From Alphaproteobacteria bacterium (GTDB lineage: Bacteria; Pseudomonadota; Alphaproteobacteria; Micavibrionales; Micavibrionaceae), in assembly GCA_017999645.1 (NCBI GenBank), contig JAGNLJ010000012.1, forward strand, positions 1-64,000: a DNA stretch of 64,000 nucleotides, given 5' to 3'. Both the position numbers and the translations under genes were made by a program. Each line of letters starts with the position of its first letter. Within the stretch, counting starts at the first letter, position 1. Below the pieces are notes generated by a model. It searched no databases and had not been told where the DNA came from. It was given only the letters and a program-made list of their open reading frames with translations. This document shows, in pieces, positions 15,455 to 24,154 of the stretch.

Positions 15455-16765
15455 CTATCTGTAGGCGCTGAGCGTTCCGTCTTCGGACAGCGTGTACATT
15501 GTTCCAGCCGCGATGACCGGTGAGATCAGGACACTGTCGCCCGCATCCCACTCGGTGATGACTTTGCCGGTATCGGGTTTAACTTCAAGCACGCGTCCGC
15601 CGCTGCCGAATACGAAGAGGCGTCCGCCCGCGAGGATAGGGCCGGTGAAGAGAACGGGATCGTCGCCGTCGAAGCGCGGCAGTTTTGTGACCCAGATGAT
15701 CGAGCCGGTTTCGCGGCCAAGTGCGATGAGTTCATTGTTCAGCGAAAGAACGAACAGATGATTGCCCGCGAGCCACGGCGTGTTGGAGCCGCCGATTTCG
15801 CGCTGCCAGACGCGGCTGCCGGTGCGTTCGTCGATCGCCACGAGGCGGTCGCTGAAGCTGATGCCGATCACGAGGCCCTTGTCGATGACGGGATGGGCCT
15901 TGATATCGTTGATGCTGTCGAGATTGCCGAGGCGGCGGGAGCTCGAGAGATTGTCGGACCAAGCAACCGAGCCATTTTCAACGCGCAGCGCGGTGATCTC
16001 GCCCGAGGAGAAAACCGGTACGACGATGTCGCGGCCTGCGGCAGGGCTGGCGGCACCGATCAGGCCAGCACTTTCAGACAGGCCTGTATATTCCCAGAGC
16101 ACTTCGCCGTTGACGGCGTTCAGGGCCAGCAGACGGTTGTCGAGCGTGCTGACGAAAACGCGCTGGTCGAGAATTGTAGGCGCGCTGCGTGACGGTGCGC
16201 CGATTTTCTTGCGCCAGAATACGGAACCGTCGGCGGGCTTGAGCGCCAGCACTTCGTCATATCCGTTCGTGACGTAGAGAACGCCGCCGCCGAACGACAC
16301 GCCGCCGCTGATGACGGGGTCGTCTTTTTCTTTTTTCTTGCGGACGTTCGCGCGCCAGATGTTTTTACCGCTCTGGGCGTCAAAGGCCGAGAGCTGCGAT
16401 TCCGTATCGAGCGTGAAAACCTTGCCATCTGCGACAACCGGTTGCGCGGTCAAGGGCAATTCATCCGTGGTGCCGGTACCGATATCGGCGCTCCAGACGC
16501 GCTTGAGCGCACCGGTATTCAGCGCGAGGTTTTGCATCGAATGGTTCGGATAACCGCCGGCTTGCGGCCAGAATTCATTACGCCACGGTTCGGGCGTGAC
16601 AAGCCCTTGTGCGCTCAGTGCCGCATCATCGGGCTCAAGCGCGTTCTGAAGTTCGAGCACTGAAATGCGCTCGCCTTCCAGCGGCGCTTTGTCGTCGTCG
16701 CTCGAGCATGCGGGCAGGGCAAGGACAGCGAGCAGGGGTAACATCCATAAATTCTTACGGGTCAT
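15455..16765 (-). CDS. bamB: Outer membrane assembly lipoprotein BamB
   Basis: BamB is the beta-propeller subunit of the BAM complex that inserts outer membrane proteins. The 436-residue protein begins with a lipoprotein signal, MTRKNLWMLPLLAVLALPAC, cleaved before Cys20. The rest consists of PQQ-type propeller repeats with recurring motifs such as VFTLDTESQLSAFDAQSGK, LYVTNGYDEVLALKPADG and LVAIDERTGSRVW. It lies ten bases before der and three after the yfgM-like gene, so the three form an operon. Confidence 0.93.
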   Translation of the reverse strand: MTRKNLWMLPLLAVLALPACSSDDDKAPLEGERISVLELQNALEPDDAALSAQGLVTPEPWRNEFWPQAGGYPNHSMQNLALNTGALKRVWSADIGTGTTDELPLTAQPVVADGKVFTLDTESQLSAFDAQSGKNIWRANVRKKKEKDDPVISGGVSFGGGVLYVTNGYDEVLALKPADGSVFWRKKIGAPSRSAPTILDQRVFVSTLDNRLLALNAVNGEVLWEYTGLSESAGLIGAASPAAGRDIVVPVFSSGEITALRVENGSVAWSDNLSSSRRLGNLDSINDIKAHPVIDKGLVIGISFSDRLVAIDERTGSRVWQREIGGSNTPWLAGNHLFVLSLNNELIALGRETGSIIWVTKLPRFDGDDPVLFTGPILAGGRLFVFGSGGRVLEVKPDTGKVITEWDAGDSVLISPVIAAGTMYTLSEDGTLSAYR

Positions 16766-16767
16766 GG

Positions 16768-17445
16768 TTATGATCCTTCCTTGCTTTCACCGGCGGCGGG
16801 ATTTTTTTTCTGTTCTCTCAGGGCGTAGACGTGATCGAGCGCCATCGCTTTTTTATAGAGCGGATCAGGCACTTTTTTCTGGTCCATAACACCGGCGAGA
16901 TAATCGCGCGCCAGTTTGTAATCTTCTTTCGAAGCGGCGAGGGCGGCGGCTTCGAGACGTGCGTGGTATTGCCACGGACTACTATTATCGAGCGCGATGG
17001 ATTCAAGATTTTTGGCGATTTTTTCGTCGCTGGCGGCGTTTTCAGCGAGGCGTGCCTGCATCATTACAGCGAGGCCGCGGATCTCAGCGGGGATTGCCTT
17101 GTCGTCAGCAGCACGGGTGTAGAGCGCGAGTGCTTCCGCCTCTTTCTTTTTACCGAGATAGGTTTGTGCGCCGTTGACGAGCGCGATGCCGCGCAGGCTG
17201 GGGCGCAGGTCGAGCTTTGCGTCCTTGAGGTTATCCGGGAAATCTTTCGCTTCGGTGAGGAGGAGGAGCTGTTCTGTATCGCGTGCCTTAACATTCGCGT
17301 CCCATGTGCGGTAGCCGGAGATGACGCCGGTCATGACAATCGTCGCGATCACGAAGAAGATCAGCGTTTTGCTATTTTCCTTCCAGAATTTCTCCATACG
17401 CTCCTGGCGCATGGCTGCGTCGACTTCTGCAAGAATATCCGTCAT
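16768..17445 (-). CDS. YfgM-like TPR protein, inner-membrane anchored
   Basis: This 225-residue protein has a cytoplasmic N-terminus (MTDILAEVDAAMRQERMEKFWKE), one membrane helix (about residues 27-45, TLIFFVIATIVMTGVISGY) and a periplasmic helical TPR-like domain. That is the architecture of YfgM, which in E. coli associates with the SecYEG/PpiD chaperone network. The position directly before bamB and der supports the assignment. The C-terminus is a short charged tail. Confidence 0.8.
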   Translation of the reverse strand: MTDILAEVDAAMRQERMEKFWKENSKTLIFFVIATIVMTGVISGYRTWDANVKARDTEQLLLLTEAKDFPDNLKDAKLDLRPSLRGIALVNGAQTYLGKKKEAEALALYTRAADDKAIPAEIRGLAVMMQARLAENAASDEKIAKNLESIALDNSSPWQYHARLEAAALAASKEDYKLARDYLAGVMDQKKVPDPLYKKAMALDHVYALREQKKNPAAGESKEGS

Positions 17446-17511
17446 TTAACTCACCTTTTGTTACAGCGGGTCATATTAGAGATATTTGAGGCCGATTCCA
17501 GTGTTTTTAGG

Positions 17512-18063
17512 TCATTTCCACTTGATGGAGCAGCCCATAGAGGCGGACTGCTTTGCCGGGGCGGCGCCGGTTTTCGCGACCTGCAGCATGGCGTCGCGCA
17601 ATTCCCGGACGGTGCTGTCATTGGCGGGGTTTGGTCCTGCGCTGTCGACCCGGCCGCGATATTCAAGGCGGCCTTCGGCGTTGAAGCCAAAGAGGTCGGG
17701 CGTGCAGATGGCGTCATATTCCCTAGCGGTGGCTTGCGTTTCGTCGATCAAATAAGGGAACGTAAAGCCGTGTTTTTTGGCGAATTTCTGCATGTTTTCG
17801 AAGGAATCATCGGGGTGGCTGACGGTGTCATTGGGCATGATGGCCACGCAGCCGATGCCGGCTTCCTGCAATTCCCGGCAATCCGCTACCAGGCGGTCGA
17901 TTACCGCCTTTACGTAAGGACAGTGGTTACAGATGAACATGATGAGGGCGCCGTTTTTACCCTTAATGTCGTCGAATGAGAGGGTTTTGCCGGAAACATC
18001 CCTGAGGCTGAAGGGTGCAGCATAGAAGCTGCTGTCTTTCGTGGGGGTGTGCAAAAGCGCCAT
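17512..18063 (-). CDS. Thioredoxin-fold AhpC/TSA-like protein
   Basis: The 183-residue protein is a thioredoxin-family redoxin of the kind annotated as thiol-disulfide or AhpC/TSA family protein. The active-site region is FICNHCPYVKAVI (Cys-x-x-Cys with an Asn-His between), followed by the conserved IMPNDTVSHPDDSFENM loop and the cis-Pro-containing CTPDLFGF. There is no signal peptide. The C-terminal region ends QSASMGCSIKWK, a conserved tail of this subgroup. The physiological substrate is unknown. It precedes the yfgM block on the same strand with a 66-base gap. Confidence 0.85.
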   Translation of the reverse strand: MALLHTPTKDSSFYAAPFSLRDVSGKTLSFDDIKGKNGALIMFICNHCPYVKAVIDRLVADCRELQEAGIGCVAIMPNDTVSHPDDSFENMQKFAKKHGFTFPYLIDETQATAREYDAICTPDLFGFNAEGRLEYRGRVDSAGPNPANDSTVRELRDAMLQVAKTGAAPAKQSASMGCSIKWK

Positions 18064-18105
18064 GGGGTTCTTCCTCCGGTTGCTGGAAAATGTTAGTATT
18101 TATAT

Positions 18106-18450
18106 ATGGGTTTTGAAGTCATTACCAACCCCTCTTTTGTCGCCAAAACGGGCTTTACGCAGGGCCAGTTCAAGAAACTGGACGACCTTTACTGCCGGGC
18201 GGCATCAGCCAAAATTCTGACCTACAGAACGGTGGAATGCGACTTCGATGAGGGGGTTGCCAGCTATACATATTACAAAACGCAGAGCGAATCGCCGTAT
18301 CTGCAATTCGTCCTGCGCAAGGTGGGGCCGAGGGACATGATGTATGAAGTTTTCAAACAGGGCGAAGGCCGCATCTACAAAAGCGGTATCTTCGAGAGCG
18401 CCTATGTCGCCCTGCGTGAAAAAATAGAAGGCCTATTTAAAGACGCTTAG
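18106..18450 (+). CDS. Hypothetical 114-aa protein
   Basis: The product is soluble, mixed alpha/beta, with no signal peptide or motif that I recognise. It has a beta-rich middle (VASYTYYKTQSESPYLQFVLRKV) and a helical end. The start at 18106 has only a weak ribosome site. It is divergent from the redoxin gene and its end overlaps the convergent membrane-protein gene by four bases. It is probably a real gene because of the tight packing. Confidence 0.55.
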   Translation: MGFEVITNPSFVAKTGFTQGQFKKLDDLYCRAASAKILTYRTVECDFDEGVASYTYYKTQSESPYLQFVLRKVGPRDMMYEVFKQGEGRIYKSGIFESAYVALREKIEGLFKDA

Positions 18451-18704
18451 TCGTTACGCGTTGTCGTTGCCGACGCGCCGTCTTCATCAATCCTCATTTC
18501 AAGAGAACTGGAATTGGCATCGTTGTCGTCGGTTGTCGTCCGTTCAATTGTACGCTCGGTGCGTTCAATGACGGATGGCGTGTTGGGGTTGTCTACCTGG
18601 TCATTCTGAATGAAGTAGACGCCTGCAATAACAGCGACGACGACAAGAGCGCCGACGATGAAATAGAGGCCGCCATGATCGTTATTATTTACGTCTGTAG
18701 CCAT
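18447..18704 (-). CDS. Small single-pass membrane protein, 85 aa
   Basis: One hydrophobic helix (about residues 12-31, GLYFIVGALVVVAVIAGVYF) follows a short Asn-rich N-terminus. The C-terminal 50 residues are a polar, acidic Thr/Asp-rich tail that is probably periplasmic. A GAAAGGAA box precedes the start. No known family was recognised; such small proteins are common in alphaproteobacterial genomes and often envelope-associated. Confidence 0.6.
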   Translation of the reverse strand: MATDVNNNDHGGLYFIVGALVVVAVIAGVYFIQNDQVDNPNTPSVIERTERTIERTTTDDNDANSSSLEMRIDEDGASATTTRND

Positions 18705-18823
18705 GATTAAATTCCTTTCTTTGATCAGGCTTTTCCAACGAACCCAATATATGAAAGTTCCTGCAGGCGAAGCTCTTTCCTTAATCTAAAATCGGTTTTA
18801 GTATGCTCTGACAGGAGTTTGTA

Positions 18824-20032
18824 ATGGCCAAAATTAAAGTTAAAACACCGCTCGTCGAGATCGACGGCGATGAAATGACCCGCATCATCTGGCAGATGAT
18901 CCGCGAGCGCATGATCCTCCCTTATCTCGATATCGACCTGAAATATTTCGATCTCTCAATCCAGAACCGCGATGCAACCGAAGATCGGGTGACGGTTGAT
19001 GCTGCGCATGCGATTCAAAAATACGGTGTCGGTGTGAAGTGCGCGACGATTACACCGGATGAAGCGCGGGTGAAAGAATTTGGCCTGAAGAAAATGTGGA
19101 AATCGCCGAACGGCACGATCCGCAATATTCTGAATGGCACGGTATTTCGTGAGCCGATTTTGTGCAAAAATGTGCCGCGTTATGTTCCCGGATGGAATGA
19201 GCCGATCATCATCGGCCGTCACGCGTTCGGCGATCAATATAAAGCGATGGATGTCAGGATACCCGGGCCCGGCAAGCTCAAGATGATTTATGAGCCCAGC
19301 AATGGCGACATCAAGGAATGGGAAATTTTTGATTTCCCGGCCAGCGGCGTGGCAATGGGTATGTACAATCTTGATGAATCCATCGAAGGTTTTGCGCGTG
19401 CGTGTTTCAATTACGGGCTGCAGAAAAATTACCCTGTCTATATGTCGACGAAAAATACGATCCTCAAGCAATATGACGGGCGGTTCATCGAAATTTTCAA
19501 AAATATTTTTGAGGCTGAATTCAAGGCAGAATTCGACAAACGGAAATTATTTTACGAGCACCGCCTGATCGACGACATGGTGGCTCAGGCTATCAAGTCC
19601 GGGGGCGGGTTCGTCTGGGCGTGCAAAAATTACGATGGCGATGTGCAATCTGACGTTGTGGCTCAAGGCTTTGGCTCGCTAGGGTTGATGACATCGGTTC
19701 TTTTGACCCCGGGCGGCGATGTGGTCGAGACCGAGGCGGCCCACGGCACCGTCACCCGCCATTACAGGCTGCACCAGGAGGGCAAGCCGACCTCGACCAA
19801 CCCGATTGCCTCGATTTTTGCATGGACCCAAGGCTTGAAATACCGGGCCAAATTCGATAATAATCCCGCTCTGGCCCAATTCGCCGAAACGCTGGAACAA
19901 GCTTGTGTCTCAACCGTTGAGGAGGGGCACATGACCAAGGATCTTGCGCTGCTGATCGGCAAAGACCAGAAATGGCTGACGACCGAGGAATTCATGGGCA
20001 AGATCGTCGGCAACCTTGATAAACGGATATAA
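18824..20032 (+). CDS. icd: Isocitrate dehydrogenase (NADP+), type II
   Basis: The enzyme converts isocitrate to 2-oxoglutarate in the TCA cycle. The 402-residue sequence is of the homodimeric, eukaryote-like class usual in Alphaproteobacteria. Visible landmarks are the N-terminal [13 protein letters not shown], the substrate loop [19 protein letters not shown], the metal-binding [24 protein letters not shown] region, and [11 protein letters not shown] followed by [12 protein letters not shown], which binds NADP. The length is normal. The L,D-transpeptidase gene starts directly after its stop codon, so both are likely cotranscribed. Confidence 0.97.
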   Translation: MAKIKVKTPLVEIDGDEMTRIIWQMIRERMILPYLDIDLKYFDLSIQNRDATEDRVTVDAAHAIQKYGVGVKCATITPDEARVKEFGLKKMWKSPNGTIRNILNGTVFREPILCKNVPRYVPGWNEPIIIGRHAFGDQYKAMDVRIPGPGKLKMIYEPSNGDIKEWEIFDFPASGVAMGMYNLDESIEGFARACFNYGLQKNYPVYMSTKNTILKQYDGRFIEIFKNIFEAEFKAEFDKRKLFYEHRLIDDMVAQAIKSGGGFVWACKNYDGDVQSDVVAQGFGSLGLMTSVLLTPGGDVVETEAAHGTVTRHYRLHQEGKPTSTNPIASIFAWTQGLKYRAKFDNNPALAQFAETLEQACVSTVEEGHMTKDLALLIGKDQKWLTTEEFMGKIVGNLDKRI

Positions 20033-21133
20033 ATGAAAAAGATTCTCCTGACATTGCTGCTGGTTCTTGCGCCCTTTGCTGCGCACGCGGAATATTCGCG
20101 TCCCTACATCGGCGACATGACCGAATACCGCGCGAAATATGAGGACACGTTCGTTTATCTGGCGCGCGATTATAATCTGGGCTTCGTCGAGATGCGCGCA
20201 GCAAACCCTGCCGTCGATCCGTGGTTGCCCGGTTCGGGCACCAAGCTTGTGCTGCCGACGCGCCACCTGCTGCCGGATGCGCCGCGCAAGGGCCTCGTCA
20301 TCAACCTGCCCGAAATGCGGCTGTATGCTTTCGTGAACGGCGATAATGCGCCGAATTCCTACCCGATCGGTATCGGTCGCGAAGGCCTCGATACGCCGCT
20401 TGGCCCGACCAAGGTTGTGCGCAAGGTGGAAGGGCCGATCTGGACGCCGACCGCGCGTATGCGTCGTGAGAAGCCTGAACTGCCTGCCGTCATGCCGCCG
20501 GGCCCTGAAAACCCCATGGGCACGCACGCGCTGTATCTCGGCTGGCCGACCTATGCCATTCACGGTACGAACCGCGCGTTCGGTATCGGCCGTCGCATCA
20601 GCAGCGGCTGCATCCGTTTGTATCCTGAAGGGATTATCGAGCTTTACAACATCATCCCCGTGGGCACGCAGGTGACAGTCGTCGACCAGCCGATCAAGCT
20701 CGCCTGGATCGATAACGGTTTGTATCTTGAGGCGCATCCTGAAATCGAGCAGGCCATCCGCATGGAAGAAACCGGCGAGATTGTTTCCGCCCGTCTATCG
20801 AACAAGGATATGGAACGTATCATTGCTGCGGCAGGCGTTAACAAGGACCAGCTGCAATGGCCGGTGATCCGCAAGGCGGTAAAAGAGCGCCGCGGCTACC
20901 CGATCCTGATTGCGCGCCGCGCAGGCTACAAGCCCGAGCACGAGCAAATCGTTGAAGCGGATGAACCGCCTGTATCGAAAGCCGCGCAAAGCAAAATGAT
21001 CAAGCAGGAAGCCGCGCAGGCGCTGGAAGTCATGTATGAAGGCGAGCAGGATGTTCAGGATCTGAACATCGATCCGAAAAAGAAAATGAAGCCTCAGCTC
21101 GAGAAGCGCGTGAAGAGCACGTACAACCCGTAA
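20033..21133 (+). CDS. L,D-transpeptidase (YkuD) with LysM
   Basis: This is a periplasmic peptidoglycan cross-linking or lipoprotein-anchoring enzyme. The 366 residues start with a Sec signal (MKKILLTLLLVLAPFAAHA, cleaved about residue 19), then a LysM-like module (about 38-76, FVYLARDYNLGFVEMRAANP), then the YkuD domain (about 87-218). The catalytic residues are His177 and Cys193 in the motif HGTNRAFGIGRRISSGCIRL. The last 140 residues are a basic-acidic tail of unknown role, longer than in ErfK. The start ATG abuts the icd stop. Its 3' end overlaps a convergent gene by 40 bases. Confidence 0.93.
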   Translation: MKKILLTLLLVLAPFAAHAEYSRPYIGDMTEYRAKYEDTFVYLARDYNLGFVEMRAANPAVDPWLPGSGTKLVLPTRHLLPDAPRKGLVINLPEMRLYAFVNGDNAPNSYPIGIGREGLDTPLGPTKVVRKVEGPIWTPTARMRREKPELPAVMPPGPENPMGTHALYLGWPTYAIHGTNRAFGIGRRISSGCIRLYPEGIIELYNIIPVGTQVTVVDQPIKLAWIDNGLYLEAHPEIEQAIRMEETGEIVSARLSNKDMERIIAAAGVNKDQLQWPVIRKAVKERRGYPILIARRAGYKPEHEQIVEADEPPVSKAAQSKMIKQEAAQALEVMYEGEQDVQDLNIDPKKKMKPQLEKRVKSTYNP

Positions 21134-21399
21134 GATACGGGAACGACGAGCGGTGCCCACAGGAAGAGCAGCCTTTCTTTACCCTTAATGAAAAAGTAAG
21201 CGACGCTGAATACCGCGCAGACCAGCCATGTCATGTAGGTCCCGTGCATGAATTGCGTTTTGAATGCGTCCAGTTCCACATCCTCGCGCGGCATCGTCAG
21301 CAAGCCCAGCTTTGTGACGGTGATGAAACAGAGTGGCACGCTCATGAAACCTGCGGCGTTCACGACCAGGAAGGCCAGTATTTTCGAAACATGCTTCAT
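21094..21399 (-). CDS. Small membrane protein, 101 aa
   Basis: Three hydrophobic segments are visible: residues 8-29 (LAFLVVNAAGFMSVPLCFITV), 53-71 (YMTWLVCAVFSVAYFFI) and 77-96 (LLFLWAPLVVPVSYGLYVLF). The protein is basic between them. I do not recognise a family. The coding end overlaps the 3' end of the L,D-transpeptidase gene by 40 bases on the opposite strand, so the two transcripts would be antisense there. Confidence 0.6.
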   Translation of the reverse strand: MKHVSKILAFLVVNAAGFMSVPLCFITVTKLGLLTMPREDVELDAFKTQFMHGTYMTWLVCAVFSVAYFFIKGKERLLFLWAPLVVPVSYGLYVLFTRFSS

Positions 21400-21444
21400 G
21401 CGTTTTCCCCCTGTGCCACATTATCCGTTAATTCCGGGCAATAA

Positions 21445-21475
21445 AAAAGCTGCCCTTATTGTAAGGGCAGCTTTT
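21445..21475 (-). terminator. Strong bidirectional terminator
   Basis: AAGCTGCCCTTA and TAAGGGCAGCTT form a perfect 12-bp stem with loop TTG. The reverse strand has a run of six T, the forward strand four. It ends the small lipoprotein transcript and could also stop read-through from the left. Confidence 0.9.
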
Positions 21476-21493
21476 AAATTATTGAAGCAAGAA

Positions 21494-21679
21494 TTACTTG
21501 CTTTGCGTGCTGCGGAATACGCGCTCAGCCTGCGGAGCAGGAGCAACGGTTTCGCCCGAAGCGGTACGCTCAGATTCATACGGAGCGGCCGTCTCAACGT
21601 TACCGGTTCCCGTCGTGTCGCAAGCTGCCAGCGTTACAGCCGAACCTGCGATCAAAAGTGTAGCAAGAAGTTTTTTCAT
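21494..21679 (-). CDS. Small lipoprotein, 61 aa
   Basis: The product begins MKKLLATLLIAGSAVTLAAC, a textbook lipobox with cleavage before Cys20, followed by 41 polar residues rich in Thr, Glu and Ala. After processing only a short disordered tail remains, as in entericidin-like or other tiny lipoproteins. ATG 21679 is chosen because a GAGGAAC box lies just upstream; the frame is open further, but the extra residues do not look like a signal. It is flanked by a strong terminator. Confidence 0.75.
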   Translation of the reverse strand: MKKLLATLLIAGSAVTLAACDTTGTGNVETAAPYESERTASGETVAPAPQAERVFRSTQSK

Positions 21680-21879
21680 TGTTAGTTCCTCATTCATAGT
21701 TGGTTTAACAAACAAAAACATGTGGCCCGGTAACGGGCAAAACCTGTTCGTTTGGACTCTTATATACAATTGAAATGGGGTTGAACACCCTGTTTTTAAA
21801 AAATTATCGGTTTTTTTTGGGATTTATTTCCTGCGGAAACCGGAACTTTTTCCAGAAACCTCGAAATATCCGAAAAACC

Positions 21880-23100
21880 CTAAATCCTTTGATTTTTGCG
21901 GACCTGCTCGAAATATGAATCGATTGCGCCGCTCAGCGCCTGCGAGATTTTCGCGCGGTGTGCTGGCGTGTTCAGCAATTCAGATTCCTTTTTGTTTGAC
22001 ATAAATCCAGCCTCAACCAGAACGGAGGGAATATCCGGGGCCTTCAGCACGGCGAAGCCGGCGGAGCGGTGCGGGGAATCCAGCAGGCGCACCTGACGGG
22101 CTTTCAACTTGTCGATCAGGGTGTTCGCGAAGAAGTTCGATTGGTTCATCGTGTCGCGCATGGCGAGATCGACAAGAATGCTGGCGACGTCTTCATCCTC
22201 AACACTGAGATCAAGCCCGGCGATCAGGTCTGCGCGGTTTTCCTGCGCGGCGAGTTTTGCGGTCTGGGCGTCCGATGCCTTTTCTGAAAGTGTGTAAACG
22301 GATACGCCGGAGACGTTGGATTTCTCAATCGAGTCCGCATGAATGGAGATGAACAAATCGGCCTGTTGCCTGCGGGCTATCGAGACGCGCTCACGGAGTT
22401 TGATGAAAATATCCTTGTCGCGCGTGAGCGCCACGCGGTAACGGCCCGTACCTTCCAGTTCGGATTTCAGCTGCTTGGCCAGTGCCAGCGTCACGTTCTT
22501 TTCGTTCGCCTTGTTAACGCCGCGCGCACCGGGGTCAACGCCGCCATGACCTGCATCGATGACAATGAGGGGTTTATATCCCGCGCCCGGTGGTGTTGGC
22601 GGTTTATGCGAGGGCATGGCTTGCGGCGCTGCAAGGATATGGCCGCTGGTGACAAGAGTACCGTGTGAAATATCCTTGTTGCGTTCGAAGATTTCTTCAC
22701 TGACATGCGTGAAATCGACGACAAGGCGGTTGGGCTGGCCTTTCTGCGCGGGAATGATGAATGCACCCCGAACCGAGACAGGTTTAGCCATATCGAACAC
22801 GATGCGCGAAATACCAAGCTGCAGATTGCCGTAGCGGAGCGCTGTGACGCCGGAGGAGGGCGTGGTGCTGGCATTGCCTGCGCGCCATTCAAAGTCGGGG
22901 AGGTCAATGACCATGCGGTAAGGGTTTGCCAGCGCGAAAACGCGAAAGTCCGTTTTCTCGCTGAGGTCGAGCACGAGGCGGATCTTGTCGGGATGCGCGC
23001 CGAAGCGCACCTGGTTGACGCTCAGTGCGTGCGCCTCCCCGGGTATTATCCCGAGCAAGAGAATGAAAAATACAAAATGAAAAAACTTCCGGACGGACAA
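21880..23100 (-). CDS. N-acetylmuramoyl-L-alanine amidase with AMIN domain
   Basis: This is an AmiC-type periplasmic zinc amidase that cuts septal peptidoglycan. The 406 residues have a signal peptide (1-25), an AMIN domain (about 26-130, with VRFGAHPDKIRLVLDL) and an Amidase_3 domain (about 178-395). The zinc ligands are His in VIDAGHGGVDPGARG, Glu in LTRDKDIFIKLRERV (the glycine-rich and RERV context), and His in FISIHADS; the catalytic Glu is in VLVEAGFMSNKKE. A proline-rich linker (HKPPTPPGAGYKP) joins the domains. It lies 52 bases after the sirtuin gene on the same strand. Confidence 0.93.
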   Translation of the reverse strand: MSVRKFFHFVFFILLLGIIPGEAHALSVNQVRFGAHPDKIRLVLDLSEKTDFRVFALANPYRMVIDLPDFEWRAGNASTTPSSGVTALRYGNLQLGISRIVFDMAKPVSVRGAFIIPAQKGQPNRLVVDFTHVSEEIFERNKDISHGTLVTSGHILAAPQAMPSHKPPTPPGAGYKPLIVIDAGHGGVDPGARGVNKANEKNVTLALAKQLKSELEGTGRYRVALTRDKDIFIKLRERVSIARRQQADLFISIHADSIEKSNVSGVSVYTLSEKASDAQTAKLAAQENRADLIAGLDLSVEDEDVASILVDLAMRDTMNQSNFFANTLIDKLKARQVRLLDSPHRSAGFAVLKAPDIPSVLVEAGFMSNKKESELLNTPAHRAKISQALSGAIDSYFEQVRKNQRI

Positions 23101-23152
23101 GATGGTTACTCTGTTTAGTTTCCTGCCCTTTTTATATCACGATACGGAAATT

Positions 23153-23881
23153 TTATGAAAGCACGGAACGCACGAAATCCGGAACTGTTATCGAGGCCGG
23201 ACCGGTCAGGCTTTCGTGGAAGACCGAGGCATTGAGTGAGGGTTCGAGATTGAGTTCGGCGGTAAGAGCGCCATGGCGGAGCGCTTCGTTCACGAAGCCT
23301 GCGGCGGGGTAGACATTTCCTGATGTGCCAATCGAAAGGAACAGGTCGCAATTAGATAAAGCCTCAAAAATTTCATCCATCCGGTAGGGCATCTCCCCGA
23401 ACCAGACGATGTCCGGCCTGACGCCGCCTTTTTTGCTGCAGGCTGCGCAGGCCATGTCCACGGACAGGTCGTCCCGGCAAGGGATGTTGGTACGACAGAA
23501 ATGGCAGAACGCCTTCAGGACTTCGCCATGCATGTGGATCAGGTTTTTCGTCCCGGCGCGTTCATGCAGGTCGTCGATATTCTGGGTGACGACCAGCACT
23601 TCGCCCGGCCATTTTTTTTCGAGCTCGGCGAGGGCGCGGTGCGCGGGATTAGGATTTATTTCCGGTTTGAGCAGACCCTGTCGCCGCATGTTGTAAAATT
23701 CATGGACCATGTCCGGGTTGCGCGTGAAGGCTTCGGGCGTGGCGACGTCCTCGACCTTGTGACCGCACCATAGCCCCCCGGCACCGCGAAAAGTCTCAAG
23801 ACCGCTTTCGGCGGAGATCCCGGCACCGGTCAGGATGACGATGGAAGCCTTGCCAGGCAGTTGTGTACGGATGCGGCTCAT
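23153..23881 (-). CDS. cobB: Sirtuin, NAD-dependent protein deacylase
   Basis: A Sir2-family enzyme of 242 residues that removes acetyl or succinyl groups from lysine at the cost of NAD. The motifs are GAGISAESGLETFRG for NAD binding, TQNIDDLHERAG, the catalytic His in IHMHGEV, and a zinc site formed by CHFC and CAAC. The gap between the first and second Cys pairs and the VRPDIVWFGEMPY segment match CobB of class III. ATG 23881 is preferred over upstream starts, since it gives the usual short MSRIRTQLPGKASIVILTG N-terminus. Confidence 0.93.
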   Translation of the reverse strand: MSRIRTQLPGKASIVILTGAGISAESGLETFRGAGGLWCGHKVEDVATPEAFTRNPDMVHEFYNMRRQGLLKPEINPNPAHRALAELEKKWPGEVLVVTQNIDDLHERAGTKNLIHMHGEVLKAFCHFCRTNIPCRDDLSVDMACAACSKKGGVRPDIVWFGEMPYRMDEIFEALSNCDLFLSIGTSGNVYPAAGFVNEALRHGALTAELNLEPSLNASVFHESLTGPASITVPDFVRSVLS

Positions 23882-24154
23882 AGACCCTGATTTTGGTGAA
23901 AATGAAAGTAAAATCAAGGAGTTTGACTGTTTTGTACTTTTCTCGTTGTGAATTGTAACAGGGGGGTGTAAGGTACCCCTCGGTTGGCTGAGAAAGTTCA
24001 CGCGCTGTATATTTAAACTCAAGGTTTTCGCGAAACAGTCTCAGCAAAATTTGTGCAATTTAGTGTGCGCTTTAAGCGCCGCGCCATCATGTACCCCCGC
24101 TAGAGGTGGGTCTTTTCGATGGAGCTGGCAGCCTAGCGCCAGATGGAGACTATA
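23882..24154 (+). promoter_or_regulatory. Presumed rne promoter and 5' leader
   Basis: No gene is seen in this 273-bp divergent gap. The part next to rne can fold: GCGCTT-T-AAGCGC near 24069, and paired ACCCCC/GGTGGGT around 24093-24114. RNase E genes are commonly autoregulated through structured leaders in other bacteria, so a regulatory leader is plausible. No clear promoter hexamers could be fixed. Confidence 0.3.

Noticed and set aside
16831..17979. 382-codon forward frame opposite the yfgM-like gene
   Set aside because: The reverse strand carries the yfgM-bamB order and the redoxin motifs; the forward frame spans two real genes and their gap.
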